A stretch of DNA of 6,615 bases. Source: Nitrospinae bacterium CG11_big_fil_rev_8_21_14_0_20_56_8. GTDB taxonomy: Bacteria > Nitrospinota > Nitrospinia > Nitrospinales > VA-1. The translations under genes were made by a program, and so were the position numbers. A model generated the notes under the pieces. That model was not told the DNA's origin, ran no database searches, and saw nothing but the letters and a program-made list of their open reading frames with translations. The stretch is taken from the NCBI GenBank assembly GCA_002796165.1, contig PCWF01000120.1, positions 1 to 6,615 on the forward strand, written 5' to 3'. This document shows positions 1-3,874 of this stretch, piece by piece. Positions within the stretch are counted from its first letter, which is position 1. The number at the start of each line of letters is the position of its first letter.

Positions 1-611
1 GGGCCTCGAAGGTGAGCGACGACCTGGGCGCGGGATCGCTCACGGCTCTGCCGATCATCGAGACCCAGGCCGGGGACGTTTCCGCTTATATCCCGACGAA
101 CGTGATCTCGATTACCGACGGGCAGATCTACCTGGAGACGGACCTGTTTTTCTCCGGCGTGCGTCCCGCCATTAACGTGGGTCTTTCCGTTTCGCGCGTC
201 GGCGGCGCGGCGCAGATCAAGGCGATGAAACAGGTCGCCGGGCAGTTGCGGCTCGACCTGGCCCAGTACCGCGAGATGGCGGCCTTCGCCCAGTTTGGTA
301 GCGACCTCGATGCCGCCACCCAGGCCCAGCTCGCACGCGGCGAGCGGTTGGTGGAGTTGTTGAAACAGGACCAGTACCGCCCTTTCACGGTGGCGAAGCA
401 GGTCGTCACCATTTTTGCCGGCGTCCGGGGCCTGGTCGACGATATTCCCGTGCCGCAGATCAAGAAATTCGAGGCGGGTCTCCTGAGTTTCGTCGAAGAC
501 CGGCACAAGGACATTCTGGACAAGATCGAGAAGGAAAAGAAGATCGACGATGAACTGGAAACCCGGATCAAAAGTGTGATCCGGGAATTCAAAGGATTGT
601 TTCAAGAGTAG
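1..611 (+). CDS. atpA: F1Fo-ATP synthase subunit alpha, C-terminal part (5'-truncated by window edge)
   Basis: This is the alpha subunit of the F1 catalytic head, which alternates with beta in the hexamer and carries the non-catalytic nucleotide sites. Only the last 202 full codons are present (reading frame from base 3), against about 500-513 residues for the family. The residues around GSLTALPIIETQ, AYIPTNVISITDGQ and RPAINVGLSVSRVGGAAQ are near-invariant alpha signatures. The Arg of SVSRVGG (codon 195-197) is the arginine finger that reaches into the neighbouring beta catalytic site. The C-terminal helical bundle follows (LRLDLAQYREMAAFAQFGSD and onward), and the protein ends normally at a TAG. 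A GTG at position 12 is only an internal Val codon in SKVSDDLG and should not be taken as a start. The gene is followed by atpG after 99 bp. Identification is essentially certain. Confidence 0.97.
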   Translation, partial: ASKVSDDLGAGSLTALPIIETQAGDVSAYIPTNVISITDGQIYLETDLFFSGVRPAINVGLSVSRVGGAAQIKAMKQVAGQLRLDLAQYREMAAFAQFGSDLDAATQAQLARGERLVELLKQDQYRPFTVAKQVVTIFAGVRGLVDDIPVPQIKKFEAGLLSFVEDRHKDILDKIEKEKKIDDELETRIKSVIREFKGLFQE

Positions 612-641
612 GACGTCTTCAAAACAGCGTGGTGTCATGCG

Positions 642-668
642 CCGGCCGGCGGGAGTCTCAGCGGCCGG
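642..668 (+). repeat. GC-rich hairpin in the atpA-atpG spacer
   Basis: A 7-bp perfect stem (CCGGCCG at 642-648 pairing with CGGCCGG at 662-668) encloses a 13-nt loop. The left arm lies inside a perfect 12-bp palindrome, CGCCGGCCGGCG, at 640-651. There is no T-tract after the stem, so it does not look like an intrinsic terminator. In an operon mRNA such a structure could act as an RNase barrier or processing boundary that sets the relative amounts of alpha and gamma message. It could also be a copy of a dispersed palindromic repeat. Both roles are inference; only the pairing is seen. Confidence 0.5.
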
Positions 669-710
669 TTGTTATTGCCCCCAATCGAGTACCCGAGGTT
701 TCCGTAACGC

Positions 711-1574
711 ATGCCCAATCTTAAAGACATCCGGCGGCGCATTCGTAGCGTCAAGAACACCCAGCAGATCACCAAGGCCATGAAACTGGTCTCGGCCTCC
801 AAGTTGCGGCGGGCGCAGGATGCGATCCTGGCGGCCCGGCCCTACGCGATGAAGATGATGGAAGTGCTCAATCACCTGGCCGCGCGCTGTAATCACGACC
901 TGCATCCCCTGCTGGCGGAACGCCAGGGGGGCAAGGTTCTGCTTCTCGTCATCACCTCGGACAAGGGGCTTTGCGGCGGATTCAACGGCAATATTCTCCG
1001 CCGGACGGCCGCCTACTTGAAAGAAAACGGCAACAAGGATACGGCGCTGATGATCGCGGGAAAGAAGGGATACGATTTTTTCAAGACGCGGTCCAGCAAT
1101 ATCATAAAACACTATATCGGGTGGACCCGCCATTTCGAATACCAGATGGCGGTGGATATCGCCGACATTCTCGCAAAATTGTTCATGGAAGGGGATGTGG
1201 ACCGGATTTTCATGGTGTACAACGAGTTCAAGTCGGTCATGGCGCAGGAGGTCCTCGTCGAGCAATTGTTACCGATCGTCCCCGAGAAAAACCGAAACGT
1301 GAAGGAACACGTGGTGGATTACATCTACGAACCGGAGGAAGAGGCGATCCTGGACAAGCTCCTCGAGCGGTATATGCGGACGGAGGTCTTCCGCGCGTTC
1401 CTTGAGTCTGCGGCCAGCGAACACGGCGCCCGAATGACGGCAATGGACAGCGCCACGCGGAACGCGGGCGAAATGATCGGCGGCCTCACGCTGACATACA
1501 ACCAGGCCCGGCAGGCCTATATCACCAAGGAATTGATCGAAATCGTCAACGGGGCCGAGGCGTTAAAAGGCTGA
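711..1574 (+). CDS. atpG: F1Fo-ATP synthase subunit gamma
   Basis: Gamma is the central rotor shaft of F1. Its N- and C-terminal helices form the coiled coil inside the alpha3beta3 ring, and its rotation drives the binding changes that make ATP. The 287-residue product is full length for the family. The N-terminal helix (MPNLKDIRRRIRSVKNTQQI, then TKAMKLVSASKLRRAQ) and the C-terminal helix (from about residue 238, SEHGARMTAMDSATRNAGEM, ending NGAEALKG) are the two highly conserved ends. The Rossmann-like middle begins with TSDKGLCGGFN at residues 82-92. The start is fixed by the canonical MPNLKDI beginning, although the ribosome site is poor: only a GAGG at 695-698, 12 nt upstream. It lies 99 bp after atpA and 43 bp before atpD, in the usual A-G-D-C order and presumably on one transcript. 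No anomalies were seen. Confidence 0.97.
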   Translation: MPNLKDIRRRIRSVKNTQQITKAMKLVSASKLRRAQDAILAARPYAMKMMEVLNHLAARCNHDLHPLLAERQGGKVLLLVITSDKGLCGGFNGNILRRTAAYLKENGNKDTALMIAGKKGYDFFKTRSSNIIKHYIGWTRHFEYQMAVDIADILAKLFMEGDVDRIFMVYNEFKSVMAQEVLVEQLLPIVPEKNRNVKEHVVDYIYEPEEEAILDKLLERYMRTEVFRAFLESAASEHGARMTAMDSATRNAGEMIGGLTLTYNQARQAYITKELIEIVNGAEALKG

Positions 1575-1606
1575 CCGTTTAAGGTATTTCAGGCAATAAG
1601 TGAGAG

Positions 1607-1613
1607 AAAGGAG
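1607..1613 (+). promoter_or_regulatory. Ribosome binding site of atpD (decides its start)
   Basis: AAAGGAG ends 4 nt before ATG 1618. An in-frame GTG at 1600 would add six residues (MRERSS), but it lies upstream of this Shine-Dalgarno, and the additional codons would be made from the Shine-Dalgarno itself. ATG 1618 also gives the family-typical beginning MNKGKILQIMGPVVDV, so it is preferred. This is one of the strongest ribosome sites in the window, in keeping with the high beta demand of the alpha3beta3 complex. Confidence 0.8.
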
Positions 1614-1617
1614 CTCC

Positions 1618-3039
1618 ATGAACAAGGGAAAAATTCTCCAGATAATGGGTCCCGTGGTGGACGTCAAGTTTGGAGAGGGCAAACTGCCCCAGTTGTACAA
1701 TGCCATTCATATCAAGCGGCCCGAGCAACAGAAGGATGAGGCCGGCCCCATCGTGCTCGAAGTGGCACTACACCTGGGAGACGATGCGGTGCGCACGGTT
1801 TCCATGCACCCCACCGACGGTCTGGTCCGGGGAATGGAGGCGGTGGACACGGGAGCTCCCATCTCCGTTCCCGTCGGAGAAAAAGTATTGGGAAGAATCC
1901 TCAACGTGGTGGGAGACCCGGTGGACCAGAAACCTCCGGTGCAGACCAAGGACCGCTGGAGTATTCATCGCGACGCGCCCCTGTTCGAGGATCAGGATAC
2001 CCGGATGGAAATGTTTGAAACCGGCATCAAGGTCATCGATCTGCTGGAACCTTACCTCAAGGGCGGCAAGACCGGGCTGTTCGGGGGAGCCGGGGTGGGC
2101 AAGACCGTGCTCATCATGGAACTCATCCGGAATATCGGCGCCGAGCACGGCGGGTTCTCTGTATTCTCCGGGGTCGGGGAGCGGACCCGCGAGGGGAACG
2201 ACCTTTACCACGAAATGATCGAATCCAAGGTTATCGACAAGACCGCGCTCATTTACGGCCAGATGACCGAACCTCCCGGCGCGCGCATGCGGGTGGGGCT
2301 GACCGGTCTCACCGTTGCCGAGTATTTCCGCGACGTCGGCGGGCGTGACGTTCTGCTGTTCATCGACAACATTTTCCGTTTCTCGCAGGCCGGATCGGAA
2401 GTGTCGGCTCTGTTGGGCCGCATCCCCTCCGCGGTAGGTTATCAGCCCACGCTCGCCACCGAGATGGGCAACCTGCAGGAGCGGATCACCTCGACCAAGA
2501 AGGGATCCATCACCTCCGTCCAGGCCATTTACGTGCCCGCCGACGACCTGACCGATCCCGCCCCGGCGACCACCTTCGCCCATCTGGACGCGACCACGGT
2601 GCTTTCGCGCCGGATCGCGGAGTTGGGAATTTATCCCGCCGTGGATCCCCTGGATTCCACGTCGCGCATTCTCGATCCCGAGATTCTGGGCCGGGAGCAT
2701 TACGATACCGCGCGCGGCGTGCAACGGGTTCTCCAGCGGTACAAGGACCTGCAGGACATCATCGCCATTCTGGGGATGGAGGAGCTCTCGGAAGAGGACA
2801 AGCAGGTGGTGGCCCGCGCCCGGAAGATTCAGAAATTCCTCTCCCAGCCGTTCTTTGTGGCGGAAACGTTCACCGGTTCTCCGGGAAAATACGTGAAGGT
2901 CAAGGACACCATCTCCGGATTCAAGGAGGTCCTCGAAGGCCGGTGCGACGAGATTCCCGAACAGGCCTTCTATATGGTGGGGGGAATCGAGGAAGTTTAC
3001 GCGAAAAAGAAAGATCTGGAAAAGAAATCGGCGAAATAA
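1618..3039 (+). CDS. atpD: F1Fo-ATP synthase subunit beta (catalytic)
   Basis: Beta carries the three catalytic sites of F1, making ATP from ADP and phosphate as gamma turns (EC 7.1.2.2). The product has 473 residues, normal for the family. In order: the N-terminal beta-barrel (IMGPVVDVKF near residues 9-18); the Walker A loop GGAGVGKT at residues 156-163 with K162 and T163 for phosphate and Mg; the catalytic glutamate E188 and adjacent R189 in GVGERTREG; Walker B LLFID ending at D250; the adenine-site tyrosine Y339 in IYPAVDPLDSTSR; and the torque-transmitting DELSEED loop, here EELSEED at 388-394 (conservative D to E). The C-terminus ends in a short Lys/Glu-rich tail. All catalytic residues expected of an active subunit are present. 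The gene sits 43 bp after atpG and ends one base before atpC. The start is discussed at the ribosome site entry. Confidence 0.98.
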   Translation: MNKGKILQIMGPVVDVKFGEGKLPQLYNAIHIKRPEQQKDEAGPIVLEVALHLGDDAVRTVSMHPTDGLVRGMEAVDTGAPISVPVGEKVLGRILNVVGDPVDQKPPVQTKDRWSIHRDAPLFEDQDTRMEMFETGIKVIDLLEPYLKGGKTGLFGGAGVGKTVLIMELIRNIGAEHGGFSVFSGVGERTREGNDLYHEMIESKVIDKTALIYGQMTEPPGARMRVGLTGLTVAEYFRDVGGRDVLLFIDNIFRFSQAGSEVSALLGRIPSAVGYQPTLATEMGNLQERITSTKKGSITSVQAIYVPADDLTDPAPATTFAHLDATTVLSRRIAELGIYPAVDPLDSTSRILDPEILGREHYDTARGVQRVLQRYKDLQDIIAILGMEELSEEDKQVVARARKIQKFLSQPFFVAETFTGSPGKYVKVKDTISGFKEVLEGRCDEIPEQAFYMVGGIEEVYAKKKDLEKKSAK

Positions 3040-3040
3040 C

Positions 3041-3448
3041 ATGTCCCTACTTCAATTGAGCATCGTCACCCCCCAGCGGTTGATCGTGAGCGATCAGGTC
3101 GACCAGGTCAACATTCCCGGAACGGAAGGGGACTTGGGCATCCTGTACGACCACGCCCCCATCCTGACCGGCATGCGGTCGGGCCAACTCTCTTACCAGA
3201 AGGAGGGGCAAACCATTGTCCTCATCGTCAGCGGCGGCTATGTGGAAGTGACCGAGAACCGGGTGACCGTGCTGGCGGAAACCGCCGAGTTCCTGGACGA
3301 GATCGACCGCGGCCGCGCCGAGGCCGCCCGGCAGAAAGCGGAAGAATTGCTCAACCGGGCCGACCTGACGGACGAGGAATTCCACACCGCGCAGAAAAAA
3401 CTGTTCCGAGCGATCGCCCGGCTTGAAGGAACCGAGTCTTCCCATTAA
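3041..3448 (+). CDS. atpC: F1Fo-ATP synthase subunit epsilon
   Basis: Epsilon binds the foot of gamma at the c-ring and in many bacteria restrains ATP hydrolysis through its C-terminal helices. The product has 135 residues, typical of the two-domain form. The N-terminal beta-sandwich (about residues 1-85) shows the family signatures PGTEGDLGIL and DHAPILTGMRSGQLSY. The C-terminal part, from about residue 88 (EFLDEIDRGRAEAARQKAEE onward), is a charged helical hairpin rich in Ala, Glu and Lys. That means the potentially inhibitory domain is retained. The ATG lies one base after the atpD stop, and no clear Shine-Dalgarno is visible in the end of atpD, so translation is probably coupled to atpD. 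It is the last gene of the operon, and termination signals follow in the next 165 bp. Confidence 0.96.
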   Translation: MSLLQLSIVTPQRLIVSDQVDQVNIPGTEGDLGILYDHAPILTGMRSGQLSYQKEGQTIVLIVSGGYVEVTENRVTVLAETAEFLDEIDRGRAEAARQKAEELLNRADLTDEEFHTAQKKLFRAIARLEGTESSH

Positions 3449-3453
3449 TTAAA

Positions 3454-3482
3454 TCCCCTCCTCTTTACTCCCTTCCCCCTCC
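3454..3482 (+). promoter_or_regulatory. C-rich pyrimidine tract after atpC, possible Rho-loading (rut-like) site
   Basis: 28 of 29 bases are C or T, the single exception being the A at 3467, with C the commonest base and no G at all. It starts five bases after the atpC stop, where translation ends and naked RNA appears. C-rich, G-poor, unstructured RNA just past a stop codon is what Rho binds in the established model, so a Rho-dependent backup to the intrinsic terminator about 100 nt further on is plausible. This is inference from composition only; rut sites have no firm consensus. Confidence 0.35.
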
Positions 3483-3586
3483 GCTCACGGTTATCCGAGA
3501 TCGGAAATTCTATCCGGTCCTTACACCCGGTTGGGATGTTCGATTTGGTTAAAAATCATTGTAATATCCCTCGTTAACTTACGATT

Positions 3587-3612
3587 CCCCGTGGTTTTGC
3601 CACGGGGTTTTT
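3587..3612 (+). terminator. Intrinsic terminator of the atp operon
   Basis: A perfect 8-bp GC-rich stem (CCCCGTGG at 3587-3594 with CCACGGGG at 3600-3607) has a 5-nt loop, TTTTG, and is followed at once by TTTTT (3608-3612). This is a textbook Rho-independent terminator for the + strand, 138 nt after the atpC stop. On the - strand the stem is not followed by a T-run, so it works in one direction. It separates the ATP synthase genes from the kinase gene and implies that the kinase needs its own promoter. Confidence 0.9.
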
Positions 3613-3728
3613 GTCCTTCCGAGTCATCCCTTGACGAGGGAACTTGCTCCAAACCAAGGGGTGAGGCAGGCATCCTTCACGTTCCAGCCAGATCCCTTGC
3701 CTTCGGTTCGAGATGTCAATAGGAGCTT

Positions 3729-3746
3729 CCCACGGGACCCACGGAA
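3729..3746 (+). repeat. Tandem direct repeat of a 9-mer
   Basis: CCCACGGGA (3729-3737) is followed immediately by CCCACGGAA (3738-3746), identical at 8 of 9 positions. It lies about 70-85 bp upstream of the predicted -35 box of the kinase promoter. Tandem half-sites at such a distance can be binding sites for an activator, but a two-copy 9-mer can also arise by chance or slippage. No regulator family is recognised from the motif. Confidence 0.3.
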
Positions 3747-3753
3747 TTTCGCG

Positions 3754-3790
3754 AGCTGGAAAAAACAGTTCGGGTAAGACAGCTTTTTTT
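3754..3790 (+). other. Weak terminator-like hairpin with T7 tract
   Basis: AGCTG (3754-3758) can pair with CAGCT (3780-3784), and a run of seven T (3784-3790) follows or overlaps the right arm. The stem is short (5 bp) and the loop long (21 nt), so as an intrinsic terminator it is poor. It overlaps and would compete with the larger inverted repeat 3763-3815. It could mop up readthrough past the main terminator, or it may be incidental to an A/T-rich promoter region. Confidence 0.25.
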
Positions 3791-3815
3791 ATCAGCTATC
3801 CGAAAATAACTGTTT
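3763..3815. repeat. Long imperfect inverted repeat reaching the kinase -35 box (operator candidate)
   Basis: The outer arms AAACAGTT (3763-3770) and AACTGTTT (3808-3815) are perfect 8-bp complements. Inside them CGGGTA (3771-3776) pairs with TATCCG (3797-3802) with one G-U, after a 5-nt bulge on the right. Then GCT (3782-3784) can pair with AGC (3794-3796), after a 5-nt bulge on the left. The right arm overlaps the first two bases of the predicted -35 hexamer (3814-3819), so a protein bound to the dyad could block or recruit RNA polymerase. A DNA-binding function is inferred; only the symmetry and position are seen. Confidence 0.5.
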
Positions 3816-3841
3816 GCAAAACGAGGGATTTGCCTTATATT
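3814..3841 (+). promoter_or_regulatory. Predicted sigma-70-type promoter of the kinase gene
   Basis: The -35 box TTGCAA (3814-3819, 4 of 6 to TTGACA) and the -10 box TATATT (3836-3841, 5 of 6 to TATAAT) are separated by 16 bp. Transcription would begin near 3848, giving a leader of only about 27 nt, which contains the ribosome site. A/T-rich sequence lies just upstream. It sits between a terminator and a gene that otherwise lacks a promoter, which supports the call, but the boxes are matched by eye only. Confidence 0.5.
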
Positions 3842-3865
3842 GGAGGCAATTCCCCCGTGACCCCC

Positions 3866-3870
3866 GGAGG
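3866..3870 (+). promoter_or_regulatory. Ribosome binding site of the kinase gene (decides its start)
   Basis: GGAGG ends 4 nt before ATG 3875, the same spacing as for atpD. The frame is open further upstream, with an in-frame ATG at 3713 and a GTG at 3872. The ATG at 3713 has no clear Shine-Dalgarno, and using it would put 54 residues without recognisable character in front of the membrane anchor, translated across the promoter and inverted repeat. The GTG overlaps the ribosome site. ATG 3875 is therefore the preferred start. Confidence 0.75.
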
Positions 3871-3874
3871 TGTG

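Larger units (their letters stand above)
3449..3874. other. Intergenic region between atpC and the kinase gene
   Basis: No credible protein gene or RNA gene was seen in these 426 bases. The left part holds a pyrimidine tract and a minor 7-bp hairpin (3499-3505 with 3513-3519, one G-U pair, 7-nt loop, no T-run). The intrinsic terminator follows. Positions 3613-3753 show only a 5-bp hairpin TCCCT/AGGGA (3627-3641) and a tandem pair of 9-mers. The right part, from about 3754, is clearly more A/T-rich and carries inverted repeats, the promoter and the ribosome site of the kinase. The kinase frame stays open leftward to an in-frame TGA at 3662-3664. Confidence 0.7.

Noticed and set aside
672..1265. 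Open frame on the - strand across atpG
   Set aside because: Antisense shadow of a conserved gene; no supporting start signal or recognisable protein.
1600..1617. GTG 1600 as the atpD start
   Set aside because: It is upstream of the AAAGGAG ribosome site, whereas ATG 1618 gives the family-typical N-terminus.
1768..3042. 424-codon open frame on the - strand across atpD
   Set aside because: It is exactly antisense to the strongly conserved beta subunit, its composition is the reverse shadow of GC-rich codons, and it shows no recognisable domain or ribosome site.
3631..3660. TTGACG at 3631-3636 as a -35 box
   Set aside because: It matches TTGACA at 5 of 6, but no -10-like hexamer lies 16-18 bp downstream; the bases are better explained by the small TCCCT/AGGGA hairpin.
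3695..3720. tRNA T-loop-like GGTTCGA near 3704-3710
   Set aside because: The flanking bases do not form a T-stem, and no acceptor or anticodon arm could be placed around it.
3531..3722. Possible 63-residue + strand protein in the intergenic region
   Set aside because: It would be translated straight through the intrinsic terminator, begins with TTG without a good ribosome site, and has no recognisable character.
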